From NCBI GenBank assembly GCA_905203555.1, contig CAJKWK010000002.1, forward strand, positions 55,684 through 119,683: a DNA stretch of 64,000 bases. Reading direction: 5' to 3'. The first letter of the stretch is position 1; every line of letters begins with the position of its first letter. The notes under the pieces are model-generated. The model saw nothing but the letters and a program-made list of their open reading frames with translations. It was not told the origin of the DNA and ran no database searches. The DNA comes from an uncultured Lachnospiraceae bacterium (GTDB lineage Bacteria; Bacillota; Clostridia; Lachnospirales; Lachnospiraceae). This document shows, in pieces, positions 1-8,491 of the stretch. The translations under genes and the position numbers were made by a program.

Positions 1-187
1 GCATGCAGCTGAGGATTCACTGAATCTGGAGGAAGTGCGTGCGAAGGCTGTCAATGAATTGGGAATGGTGTATTTTGCACAGGGAAATATTGTGGAATAT
101 GATGCACCGGTAAAAGAGTCCGTTAAACAGTATAGCGATATACCGGAGAATGGAGTGCTGGCAAAGTCACATGAAGCGGACGATTAA
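1..187 (+). CDS. FtsL-like division protein, C-terminal fragment
   Basis: Only the last 61 codons are in the window (frame starting at base 2, TAA at 185-187). The fragment contains EEVRAKAVNELGMVYF and then VEYDAP. This resembles the C-terminus of FtsL/DivIC-type proteins, where a conserved 'A..LGM' segment follows the coiled coil. The transmembrane helix and coiled coil would lie upstream of the window. FtsL joins the FtsQLB (DivIB-DivIC-FtsL) complex and activates the septal synthase. The next gene starts 10 bases after the stop, as expected for ftsL followed by a class B PBP in a dcw cluster. The assignment is good because of context, but the fragment is short. Confidence 0.7.
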   Translation, partial: HAAEDSLNLEEVRAKAVNELGMVYFAQGNIVEYDAPVKESVKQYSDIPENGVLAKSHEADD

Positions 188-197
188 GGATTGAGTT

Positions 198-2216
198 ATG
201 GCTAGAAGAAGAAAAAGAAACCGATATGAATTTTTAACAAAAAAATTTCCGAAGAGGATGCAAAAAAAGCTGGTAATGCTGTTTATGGCAATCATACTGG
301 CTTTTGTTGTTTTGGTGGGAAGGATTACTTATATTAATGCGTCAAAAGGAAGTAAGTATACGAAAATTGTATTGAATCAGCAGGCCTACGACAGCAGGAA
401 GATTCCTTTTAAGCGCGGGGATATCGTGGATCGGAACGGTACAAAAATGGCAACCAGCGAACGTGTTTATAATGTTATTCTGGATGTGTATGTGATGCTT
501 TCTGACGAGGAAAATGTGGAGCCGACGATTCAGGTGCTGAAGGATTGCTTTGGGATAGAGGAAGAAAAAGTAAGAGAAGTAATCAAGGAATATCCGGCTA
601 GTCGGTATCAGATTTTGAAAAAGGAAATCACGTATGCGACAAAAAAGAAATTTGATGAAATAGAAGAGGATACAAAGACGTATCCAAATGTAAAAGGAAT
701 CTGGCTGGAAGAGGATTACAAGCGTACGTATCCATACAATTCACTGGCAAGTGATGTGGTAGGATTTTCCGTATTCGGAAATGTGGGTGCGGTAGGAATC
801 GAAAGCGCGTATAACGATATACTTAATGGTACCGATGGCCGGGAATATGGATATTTCGCGGATGATGCATCATTGGAGCGGACAGTCAAGGCGGCAAAAA
901 ATGGAAATACGGTTGTTTCTACCATTGATGTGACATTACAAAGTATTGTAGAACAATGCATTCTGGAGTTCAATGAAGCTCACAGGGGAGAAACTCGCGA
1001 GGATGAACCCGGAAGTAAAAATACAGCAGTTATCATCATGGATCCGAATACAGGAGAGATTCTTGCGGAAGCATCCTATCCTAACTTTGATTTGAATAAT
1101 CCGAGAGATTTATCTTCTGTCTATACAGAGGAAAAATGGAATGCTATGACGGAAGAGGAACAGCTTGATGCAATGAATGGGCTGTGGAGGAATTTTTGTG
1201 TCAGTGATGCGTTTGAACCGGGATCGACTATGAAACCGTTCACTGTTGCTGCCGGACTGGAGACCGGTGCGCTGAATGGAGAAGAAACGTACTACTGCGG
1301 TGGATCAAAACATGTAGGAGACAGCGATATTGCCTGTCATTTGAGGACAGGTCATGGCACCGTATCGGTACAGGATTCGATTGCATATTCCTGTAATGTT
1401 GGATTGATGGATATTGCGGAGGTTATCGGAATTGAGAATTTTGTCCGGTATCAGCATATTTTTGGGTTTGGAGAGTATACGGGAATTGATCTGCCCGGTG
1501 AAGGCGCAACGGAGGCTCTGCTGTATACAACAGATACGATGCATGAAGTCGAGCTGGCAACCTGTTCTTTCGGACAGGGATTTAATGTAACGATGACGCA
1601 GATGGCAGCCGGATTCTGTTCATTGATTAATGGCGGTTATTATTATGAGCCGCATGCGGTGAAACAGATTAAGGATGAAGACGGAAAAGTAATTGAAACA
1701 AAAGATCCGGTGCTTCTTCGAAAAACAATTTCAGAAGAAACCTCCAAGCAGTTGAAAACATATCTAAAGGCAACGATGGAATATGGTACCGGTAAACCGG
1801 CTGCGGTAGAAGGATATGATATTGGAGCGAAGACGGGAACGGCGGAAAAACTTCCCCGGGGAAATGGAAATCATGTGCTTTCTTATATCGGATATGCGCC
1901 GCAGGAGAATCCGGAAGTATTGGTTTATGTTGTGATTGATGAGCCGAATGTGCCGGATCAGGCAACCAGCAGGTATGTATTGGAATTGTCTCAAAAAATC
2001 ATGTCACAGGCATTTCCGTATTTGAATATTTCGACAATCGATGGCTATGTTCCCTCAGGCACAATGCCGGTACCGCAGAGTACAGAAAATCAGGAGCCGG
2101 AAGAGTATGTAGATTTTAGCGTGAATTATGAAGACTCCTATGAGAATTATGACGGTTCTTATATTGATGACAATTATAATCCGGATCTGGATGATTGGGC
2201 GAATAGTACAGAATAA
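198..2216 (+). CDS. class B penicillin-binding protein (FtsI/SpoVD-like)
   Basis: 672 aa peptidoglycan D,D-transpeptidase. A basic N-terminus (MARRRKRNR) precedes one membrane helix at about residues 24-46, then a pedestal/dimerisation domain, then the transpeptidase domain. All three active-site motifs are present: STMK with the acyl-acceptor Ser at 343 and Lys 346, SCN at 398-400, and KTGTAE with K545-T-G547. The last ~55 residues are acidic and rich in Tyr, Asn and Asp, with no PASTA domain, unlike Bacillus PBP2B or SpoVD. It lies between ftsL and a second class B PBP. One of the pair probably serves division and the other sporulation cortex or another septal role; sequence alone does not say which. 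Confidence 0.93.
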   Translation: MARRRKRNRYEFLTKKFPKRMQKKLVMLFMAIILAFVVLVGRITYINASKGSKYTKIVLNQQAYDSRKIPFKRGDIVDRNGTKMATSERVYNVILDVYVMLSDEENVEPTIQVLKDCFGIEEEKVREVIKEYPASRYQILKKEITYATKKKFDEIEEDTKTYPNVKGIWLEEDYKRTYPYNSLASDVVGFSVFGNVGAVGIESAYNDILNGTDGREYGYFADDASLERTVKAAKNGNTVVSTIDVTLQSIVEQCILEFNEAHRGETREDEPGSKNTAVIIMDPNTGEILAEASYPNFDLNNPRDLSSVYTEEKWNAMTEEEQLDAMNGLWRNFCVSDAFEPGSTMKPFTVAAGLETGALNGEETYYCGGSKHVGDSDIACHLRTGHGTVSVQDSIAYSCNVGLMDIAEVIGIENFVRYQHIFGFGEYTGIDLPGEGATEALLYTTDTMHEVELATCSFGQGFNVTMTQMAAGFCSLINGGYYYEPHAVKQIKDEDGKVIETKDPVLLRKTISEETSKQLKTYLKATMEYGTGKPAAVEGYDIGAKTGTAEKLPRGNGNHVLSYIGYAPQENPEVLVYVVIDEPNVPDQATSRYVLELSQKIMSQAFPYLNISTIDGYVPSGTMPVPQSTENQEPEEYVDFSVNYEDSYENYDGSYIDDNYNPDLDDWANSTE

Positions 2217-2232
2217 TGAGAAAAAGAATCAT

Positions 2233-2284
2233 AACCTTACAGAAGATATAATATGTTATAAAAATATCTTTTGTAAGGTTTTTC
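2233..2284 (+). promoter_or_regulatory. long hairpin with T-tract covering the RBS of the second PBP
   Basis: Bases 2233-2249 and 2264-2280 are complementary over 17 positions (one G-U pair) around a 14-base loop, and the right arm runs into a T-rich stretch before the ATG at 2286. The only Shine-Dalgarno-like sequence for the next gene (TAAGG, 2274-2278) lies inside the right arm. The structure could be an intrinsic terminator or attenuator, an RBS-sequestering hairpin, or both. It would lower expression of the second PBP and distal genes relative to the first. Confidence 0.65.
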
Positions 2285-2285
2285 T

Positions 2286-4031
2286 ATGAAGAATAAGACA
2301 TATAATAAGAAAAAGATGCTGGTCGTATTCAGTGCGGCAGTTATTATTATTTTTGCACTTTTGGGGCGTCTTGTCTATTTAATGGTGTTTGATGCGGAGT
2401 ATTATCAAAAACGTGCAGAGGCGCTGCATGAACGGGAACGGGAAATCAAAGCGGCCCGGGGAGAGATTGTGGATAGAAACGGAGTTGTGTTGGCTACAAA
2501 TAAAACAGTCTGCACGATTTCAGTGATTCACAGTCAGATTGAAGATCCGGAAAAGGTGATTCGGGTTTTGGCGGAGGAATTGGAACTGCCGGAGGAAACA
2601 GTGCGGAAACGTGTGGAAAAAGTGTCTTCAATGGAGAAAGTGAAGACGAATGTGGAAAAGGAAATCGGAGATAAAATCCGAAACTATAACCTTGCAGGAG
2701 TAAAGGTGGATGAGGATTTTAAACGCTATTATCCCTATGGAGAACTGGCATCAAAGGTTTTGGGATTTACAGGCGGAGATAATCAGGGAATCATTGGCCT
2801 GGAGGTGAAATACGAGGATGTTCTAAAGGGAACCAACGGAACAATTCTGACGGTTACTGATGCCAGAGGAATCGAGCTGGAAGGGATTGCAGAAAATCGG
2901 GTCGAACCGGTTGCAGGAAATACTTTGAAGGTAAGCCTTGATTATAATATTCAATCTTTTTGTGAACAGGCGGCGGAAAAAGTGATGGAAGAAAAACAGG
3001 CAGAAGCGGTTTCGGTATTACTGATGAATCCGCAAAATGGGGAAATCCTGGCGATGGTCAACGTACCGGAATTTGATTTGAATGATCCCTTTGAACTTCC
3101 GGCGGAAGAGGGCGGACAAGAGTCGGTTTCGGATGAAAAAAAACAGGAACTGCTGAACCAGATGTGGAGAAATCGCTGCATCAATGACACTTATGAACCG
3201 GGATCGACTTTTAAGATCATTACTTCTGCGGCTTGTTTGGAAGAAGGTGTGGTTCATCTGGAAGATACGTTTTCCTGTCCGGGGTATCGGATTGTTGAAG
3301 ATAGGAAGATCCGGTGTCATAAAGTGGGTGGACATGGAAGTGAGACTTTTGTGCAGGGAATCCAGAATTCCTGTAATCCGGTGTTTATGGACATCGGACT
3401 GCGTCTGGGGGCGGAACGATTTTATGATTATTTTTCACAATTTGGGCTGCTCAATCTGACCAATGTAGATTTGCCGGGGGAGGCCGGAACGATCATGCAT
3501 CGAAAAGAAGACATTGGCCTGGTGGAACTGGCTACGATGACCTTTGGACAGTCGTTCCAGATCACACCGATCCAGATGCTTACAACAGTCAGTTCCATTA
3601 TCAACGGAGGCCGGCGTGTTACGCCTCATCTTGGCGTGGAGATGTTAGATAAAAAAGGAAATACGCTGGAAACATATTCGTATAAAGAGGAGAAAGGTGT
3701 GGTGTCCGAAGAAACTTCAGAGACTATGCGGATGCTTTTGGAAAGTGTTGTTTCGGAGGGGTCTGGAAAAAATGCGTATATTGAGGGGTATCGGATTGGC
3801 GGAAAAACAGCGACCTCACAGACACTTCCGCGAAGCGCCAACCGGTATATTGCTTCGTTTATCGGATTTGCACCTGCAGATCAGCCACAGGTGATCGGAA
3901 TGGTGATTATACATGATCCGCAAGGGGTCTACTATGGAGGAACGATTGCAGCGCCGGTTTTAAAAGATATTTATGATAACGTGCTTCCGTATCTTGGGAT
4001 TGAAAAAGAGGAAACGATGCGGTATACTTAA
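2286..4031 (+). CDS. class B penicillin-binding protein with KTA active-site box
   Basis: 581 aa. A basic N-terminus and one membrane helix (about residues 12-33) are followed by a pedestal domain and a transpeptidase domain. The nucleophile motif is STFK (Ser307, Lys310) and the second motif is SCN (362-364). The third motif reads GGKTATSQ (K507-T-A509) instead of the usual KTG. The rest of the domain is intact, so this looks like a lineage variant and not decay. There is no PASTA domain and no long tail. It is paralogous to the preceding gene and sits before mraY, the place of spoVD in the Bacillus dcw cluster. A role in sporulation-specific or septal wall synthesis is inferred from context. 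The ATG at 2286 has its RBS buried in the upstream hairpin. Confidence 0.9.
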   Translation: MKNKTYNKKKMLVVFSAAVIIIFALLGRLVYLMVFDAEYYQKRAEALHEREREIKAARGEIVDRNGVVLATNKTVCTISVIHSQIEDPEKVIRVLAEELELPEETVRKRVEKVSSMEKVKTNVEKEIGDKIRNYNLAGVKVDEDFKRYYPYGELASKVLGFTGGDNQGIIGLEVKYEDVLKGTNGTILTVTDARGIELEGIAENRVEPVAGNTLKVSLDYNIQSFCEQAAEKVMEEKQAEAVSVLLMNPQNGEILAMVNVPEFDLNDPFELPAEEGGQESVSDEKKQELLNQMWRNRCINDTYEPGSTFKIITSAACLEEGVVHLEDTFSCPGYRIVEDRKIRCHKVGGHGSETFVQGIQNSCNPVFMDIGLRLGAERFYDYFSQFGLLNLTNVDLPGEAGTIMHRKEDIGLVELATMTFGQSFQITPIQMLTTVSSIINGGRRVTPHLGVEMLDKKGNTLETYSYKEEKGVVSEETSETMRMLLESVVSEGSGKNAYIEGYRIGGKTATSQTLPRSANRYIASFIGFAPADQPQVIGMVIIHDPQGVYYGGTIAAPVLKDIYDNVLPYLGIEKEETMRYT

Positions 4032-4062
4032 TAAGTTAACAAAAGAATGAAGAGGTGGATCT

Positions 4063-5019
4063 ATGGCAAATCATGTAGTTATTCCGGTTTTGATATCATT
4101 TGTATTGAGTGTAATTATGGGACCTGTTGTTATCCCGTTTTTGAGAAAGTTAAAGATGGGGCAGACAGAGAGAGAAGAAGGAGTAAAATCTCATCTGAAA
4201 AAGGCAGGGACGCCGACGATGGGCGGTGTTATGATTTTAGGAAGTGTTATTATAACATCTTTGTTTTATGTAAAAGACTATCCTAAGATTATTCCGGTTT
4301 TGTTTTTAACAGTTGGATTTGGTCTGATTGGATTTTTAGATGATTATCTGAAAGTTGTAATGAAACGTTCCGATGGTCTCTTCCCGATGCAGAAAATGGC
4401 GCTGCAGATTGTAGTTACAGCTGTTTTCGCATTTTATGTTGTAAAAGTGGCGAAAGTACCGCTTACGATGCTGATTCCGTTTTCCGATGGAAAATACTGG
4501 GACATTGGAATCTTTGCAATTCCGGTTCTTTTTGTTGCGGTATTGGGAACGGTCAACGGAACGAATTTTACCGACGGTCTGGATGGTCTGGCATCCAGCG
4601 TTACTGTTTTGGTGGCAACGTTCTTTACTGTAGTGGCAGTAGGAACAAAGAGTGGAATTGAACCGATTACGTGTGCGGTTGTCGGAGCTTTGATGGGATT
4701 TTTATTGTTCAATGTATATCCGGCAAGTGTATTTATGGGTGATACGGGCTCGCTTGCGCTGGGCGGATTTGTAGCGGGTACCGCATATATGATGCAGATG
4801 CCATTGTTTATTATTATTGTAGGAATGATTTATCTTGTTGAAGTTGTGTCTGTCATCATTCAGGTTACTTATTTTAAAAAGACCGGAGGAAAGCGGTTCT
4901 TTAAAATGGCGCCGATTCATCATCATTTTGAATTATGCGGATGGTCAGAAACAAGAGTTGTTGCGGTATTTTCTATTATCACAGCGATTTTATGTCTGAT
5001 CGCATTGATGGGGGTATAA
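4063..5019 (+). CDS. mraY: phospho-MurNAc-pentapeptide translocase MraY
   Basis: 318 aa polytopic membrane enzyme that moves phospho-MurNAc-pentapeptide from UDP to undecaprenyl phosphate, making lipid I. About ten membrane helices are visible. Family motifs are present: GTPTMGG near the N-terminus, FLDDYLKV on the first conserved cytosolic loop (Mg-binding Asp pair), NGTNFTDGLDGLA, and MAPIHHHFE, the HHH loop. Length is typical. The start is supported by GAGGTGG seven bases upstream of the ATG. murD follows after four bases. Confidence 0.98.
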   Translation: MANHVVIPVLISFVLSVIMGPVVIPFLRKLKMGQTEREEGVKSHLKKAGTPTMGGVMILGSVIITSLFYVKDYPKIIPVLFLTVGFGLIGFLDDYLKVVMKRSDGLFPMQKMALQIVVTAVFAFYVVKVAKVPLTMLIPFSDGKYWDIGIFAIPVLFVAVLGTVNGTNFTDGLDGLASSVTVLVATFFTVVAVGTKSGIEPITCAVVGALMGFLLFNVYPASVFMGDTGSLALGGFVAGTAYMMQMPLFIIIVGMIYLVEVVSVIIQVTYFKKTGGKRFFKMAPIHHHFELCGWSETRVVAVFSIITAILCLIALMGV

Positions 5020-5023
5020 TACG

Positions 5024-6403
5024 ATGGATATAAAAGGAAAACAGGTGCTGGTTTTCGGTTCGGGAATCAGCGGTGTGGCAGCAAGCCGTCTTTTAATGAA
5101 GGAAGAGGCAGATGTCGTTTTATATGATGGCAATCAGAATCTGGATGCTGAGAAGATCAGCGCGGATATCCGGAGTGAAATACAGGAGGATGCAGGTGAT
5201 TGCGGCAGTGTACAGGTGATTCTTGGAGAACTTCCTGAAACTGTTATGGACAGGTTATCTCTGGTTGTAATGAGTCCCGGTGTTCCGACAGACTTGCCGG
5301 TTGTGGAAAAGATGCGGACGAAGCAGATCCCGATCTGGGGAGAGATTGAACTGGCGTATGTATATGGAAAAGGGGATGTACTTGCTATTACAGGTACCAA
5401 TGGGAAGACAACGACCACTGCGCTTCTCGGCGAGATCATAAAGGCATACCGGGAACATACCTATGTGGTTGGCAATATCGGAAATCCTTATACAAGCGTT
5501 GCTTTGACAATGCCGGAAGATTCGGTGACAGTAGCCGAAATGAGCAGTTTTCAGCTGGAGACAGTACACACATTTGCACCAAAGGTCAGTGCAATTTTAA
5601 ATATTACACCGGATCATTTGAATCGCCATCATACAATGGAGGCATACATTGATGCGAAAAAAAATATTGCAAAGAACCAGACAGCAGAAGATACGTGTGT
5701 GTTGAATTATGAAGATGAAGTAACGCGCCGATTTGGAGAAAATATCGCTGCACAGGTTCTATATTTCAGCAGCCAGCGTAAACTGGAAAGAGGGATTTAT
5801 CTGGAAGATGGCAATCTCATTTATCATGTGGATGAAGAGCCGGTTGTTGTATGCAATGTAAAAGAATTAAAGCTATTGGGGCTGCATAATTATGAAAATG
5901 TAATGGCGGCAGTTGCGATGGCGGCAGCATACGGAGTGCCGATGGACAGCATCCGAAAAACAATCTGTGAATTCCAAGGTGTGGAACATCGAATTGAATT
6001 CGTAGCAGAGAAGAATGGGGTTGCATATTACAATGATTCCAAAGGTACCAATCCGGATGCGGCAATCAAAGGAATCCAGGCGATGAACCGTCCTACCTTA
6101 TTGATTGGCGGAGGATATGATAAGGATTCTTCTTACGGGGAATGGATTGATGCTTTTGACGGCAAGGTGAAGAAACTGGTTCTGATCGGTGCCACAAGAG
6201 AAAAAATTGCGGCAGAAGCCAAAGAACATGGATTTGATGCCTGTGTATTTGCAGATACATTTGAAGAGGCAGTTCAGATTTGTGTTGAAAACGCAAAACC
6301 GGGAGATGCAGTTCTGCTTTCGCCGGCATGCGCAAGTTGGGGAATGTTTAAAAATTATGAAGAACGCGGAGATAAATTCAAAGAACTTGTAAATCAATTG
6401 TAA
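5024..6403 (+). CDS. murD: UDP-MurNAc-L-Ala:D-Glu ligase MurD
   Basis: 459 aa cytosolic Mur ligase that adds D-glutamate to UDP-MurNAc-L-alanine using ATP. It has the N-terminal Rossmann-like UDP-binding domain (VLVFGSGISG), the central ATPase domain with P-loop GTNGKTTTT at about residues 124-132, a Mur ligase NITPDHLNRHH stretch, and the C-terminal ligase domain with NDSKGTNPDA. Normal length. It begins four bases after mraY and is followed by ftsW, so the three are probably co-translated. Confidence 0.97.
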   Translation: MDIKGKQVLVFGSGISGVAASRLLMKEEADVVLYDGNQNLDAEKISADIRSEIQEDAGDCGSVQVILGELPETVMDRLSLVVMSPGVPTDLPVVEKMRTKQIPIWGEIELAYVYGKGDVLAITGTNGKTTTTALLGEIIKAYREHTYVVGNIGNPYTSVALTMPEDSVTVAEMSSFQLETVHTFAPKVSAILNITPDHLNRHHTMEAYIDAKKNIAKNQTAEDTCVLNYEDEVTRRFGENIAAQVLYFSSQRKLERGIYLEDGNLIYHVDEEPVVVCNVKELKLLGLHNYENVMAAVAMAAAYGVPMDSIRKTICEFQGVEHRIEFVAEKNGVAYYNDSKGTNPDAAIKGIQAMNRPTLLIGGGYDKDSSYGEWIDAFDGKVKKLVLIGATREKIAAEAKEHGFDACVFADTFEEAVQICVENAKPGDAVLLSPACASWGMFKNYEERGDKFKELVNQL

Positions 6404-6417
6404 GGAGTGTATTTGAA

Positions 6418-7503
6418 TTGGAGCGTCCGGCAAGAAAATTACATTATGATTATACAATGTTGATCGTTGTACTGCTGCTTGTAGTGATTGGTCTGGTTTT
6501 GCTGTACAGTACAAGTGCGTATAATGGTCAGATAAAGTTCCGGGACCCTTATTATTATCTGAAAAAGCAAGGGTTTGCAACAGCGCTTGGAATTTGTGGG
6601 ATGCTGCTGGTGGCAGGCATTGATTATCATAAGTGGGTGCCGTTTGCCAATCTGGGATATCTGGCAGCGCTTTTGTTGTCGGTAGCAGTTATGGTTGTAG
6701 GAGATGAATACAATGGGTCCAAAAGATGGCTGTCTTTGGGCCCTGTTTCTTTTCAGCCTTCAGAGTTTGCAAAAGTAGCGGTTATACTGTTTCTGGCTTG
6801 CTTAATTACGAAAAATGCAAAAAAAATGGGAAAATTTTCTACGATGGTGAAAGTGATGATACCGGTATTTCCAATTGTAGGATTAGTGGGAGCCAGTAAT
6901 CTGAGCACTGCGATCATCATATTGGGAATTGCTGCGGTTCTGATTTTTGTTTCCAGTCCGAAATATGCGCAGTTTATCTGGATGGGAATTGCCGCAGTAG
7001 GATTTTTAGCGATTTTTCTTGCTCTGGAGAGTTATCGTCTGGAGCGGCTTGCTATCTGGCGGCATCCGGAGAACTATGAAAAGGGATATCAAACGCTGCA
7101 GGGGTTGTATGCCATTGGTTCCGGAGGCCTGTTTGGAAGAGGCTTGGGAGAAAGTGTGCAGAAACTGGGATTTCTTCCGGAAGCGCAGAATGATATGATT
7201 TTTTCGATTATCTGTGAAGAACTTGGACTTGTGGGAGCCGGGATTATTGTATTGCTATTTCTTGTTTTGATCTGGCGTTTTTTTGTGATTGCAACGCAGG
7301 CAAAGGATTTGCTGGGAGCCTTGATCGCTTCGGGGGCAATGGCACATATGATGATCCAGGTAATCTTAAATATAGCAGTAGTGACAAATTCGATTCCGAA
7401 TACAGGAATTACGCTGCCCTTTATCAGTTATGGAGGAACTTCTGTTTTGTTTCTTCTATTAGAAATGGGGCTTGTGTTAAGTGTATCAAATCTGGTAAAA
7501 TGA
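6418..7503 (+). CDS. ftsW: FtsW/SpoVE-type lipid II glycosyltransferase (SEDS)
   Basis: 361 aa SEDS-family membrane protein with about ten helices, which polymerises lipid II together with a class B PBP. Typical segments are visible: LLYSTSAYN after helix 1, WLSLGPVSFQPSEFAK, QTLQGLYAIGSGGLFGRGLG, FLPEAQNDMIFSIICEELG and the C-terminal PNTGITLPFISYGGTS. The start is a TTG at 6418 with AAGGAG about ten bases upstream; no ATG fits better. It could be the vegetative FtsW or the sporulation SpoVE; only one SEDS gene is in this cluster. murG, which often follows, is missing here. Confidence 0.95.
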   Translation: MERPARKLHYDYTMLIVVLLLVVIGLVLLYSTSAYNGQIKFRDPYYYLKKQGFATALGICGMLLVAGIDYHKWVPFANLGYLAALLLSVAVMVVGDEYNGSKRWLSLGPVSFQPSEFAKVAVILFLACLITKNAKKMGKFSTMVKVMIPVFPIVGLVGASNLSTAIIILGIAAVLIFVSSPKYAQFIWMGIAAVGFLAIFLALESYRLERLAIWRHPENYEKGYQTLQGLYAIGSGGLFGRGLGESVQKLGFLPEAQNDMIFSIICEELGLVGAGIIVLLFLVLIWRFFVIATQAKDLLGALIASGAMAHMMIQVILNIAVVTNSIPNTGITLPFISYGGTSVLFLLLEMGLVLSVSNLVK

Positions 7504-7526
7504 GCTAAGTGGAGGAGGATGTATAG

Positions 7527-8300
7527 ATGGCACGAAAGAGGAAAAGAAGAAAACGTAGAATCCGCTGGAAAGCTATTTTGGGACTGCTGGGAGCGGTTAC
7601 GCTTCTTGTACTCATAGGATATTTGGTGATTATTTTATTTGAAACAAAGAAGATCAACGTGACAGGCACGCAGTATTTTTCGGAACAGGCAGTAAAAGAA
7701 TGGGTACAGTCGGATCGGTATTCTTCCAATACATTATATGTAATGTGGAAATATAACAAAAAGGACACAGAGCAGCTGCCGTCGATTGAACGGACAAAGG
7801 TCAAGCTGGATTCCCCATGGGAAGTAACTGTGCAGGTAACGGAAAAAACTTTTAGCGGCAAAATGGATTATGAAGGCAGTTTTTTGTATTTTGACGAGAG
7901 TGGAATCGCATCGCTGCAGAGTACAGAGGTGATTGAAGGTGTTCCGTATATCGAGGGAATGGAACTGACGTCTGATAAGATTCAATTAGGAAAAGTGCTT
8001 CCTGCCGCGGATCAGGATGTGTTTGATAAGATTTGTTCGGTGAATGCATTGATGCAGCAATATAAGCTCGTTCCAGAGAAGATCAATTGTGAGAATGGAA
8101 GTCTGACACTTCATTTTGCAGGGGTACGTGTACAGATCGGAATGGGAGAATATGCGGAAAAGATGGCGCAGGCGGTTCCGGTTTTGAAAAAGCTGGAGGA
8201 ATTGTATCCGGGAAAGACAGGGGTGCTGCATCTGGAGAATTCTGTTTCGTCAGATTCTTCGATTCGGTTTGTGCCGGATGCAGAGGAACCGGCAGAATAA
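7527..8300 (+). CDS. ftsQ: FtsQ/DivIB-type division protein
   Basis: 257 aa bitopic membrane protein. It has a very basic cytosolic N-terminus (residues 1-15), one membrane helix (about 16-38), then a POTRA-type domain starting ETKKINVTGTQYFSEQAV, and a beta domain ending in an acidic tail. This is the DivIB/FtsQ architecture, the partner of FtsL and DivIC. Sequence conservation in this family is low; identity rests on architecture, the POTRA start and position between ftsW and ftsZ. The start ATG has GGAGGAGG upstream. Confidence 0.88.
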   Translation: MARKRKRRKRRIRWKAILGLLGAVTLLVLIGYLVIILFETKKINVTGTQYFSEQAVKEWVQSDRYSSNTLYVMWKYNKKDTEQLPSIERTKVKLDSPWEVTVQVTEKTFSGKMDYEGSFLYFDESGIASLQSTEVIEGVPYIEGMELTSDKIQLGKVLPAADQDVFDKICSVNALMQQYKLVPEKINCENGSLTLHFAGVRVQIGMGEYAEKMAQAVPVLKKLEELYPGKTGVLHLENSVSSDSSIRFVPDAEEPAE

Positions 8301-8374
8301 TAGAGGATGAAGGCAGGCAAGATGTGTAAAGATGCAGAATTGAATAAAAAAACAGGAAAATACACAAAAATCTA

Positions 8375-8403
8375 TTGATTATTTGCAAAAAAGACTTTAT
8401 TAT
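8375..8403 (+). promoter_or_regulatory. putative sigma-A promoter of ftsZ
   Basis: TTGATT (8375-8380), 17-base spacer, TATTAT (8398-8403) in the 190-base gap between ftsQ and ftsZ, which is AT-rich and has no other ORF. An ftsZ-proximal promoter is usual because FtsZ is needed in excess over the other division proteins. Confidence 0.45.
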
Positions 8404-8491
8404 ATACTTATTGGAGTGTATCATTAGTATCATTCAATATAAAAGGGATGTATAAAAATTAATTAATAAGATGACAAAGGAGGAAATACTC

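Noticed and set aside
8471..8491. ATG at 8471 as ftsZ start
   Set aside because: The Shine-Dalgarno sequence lies after it.
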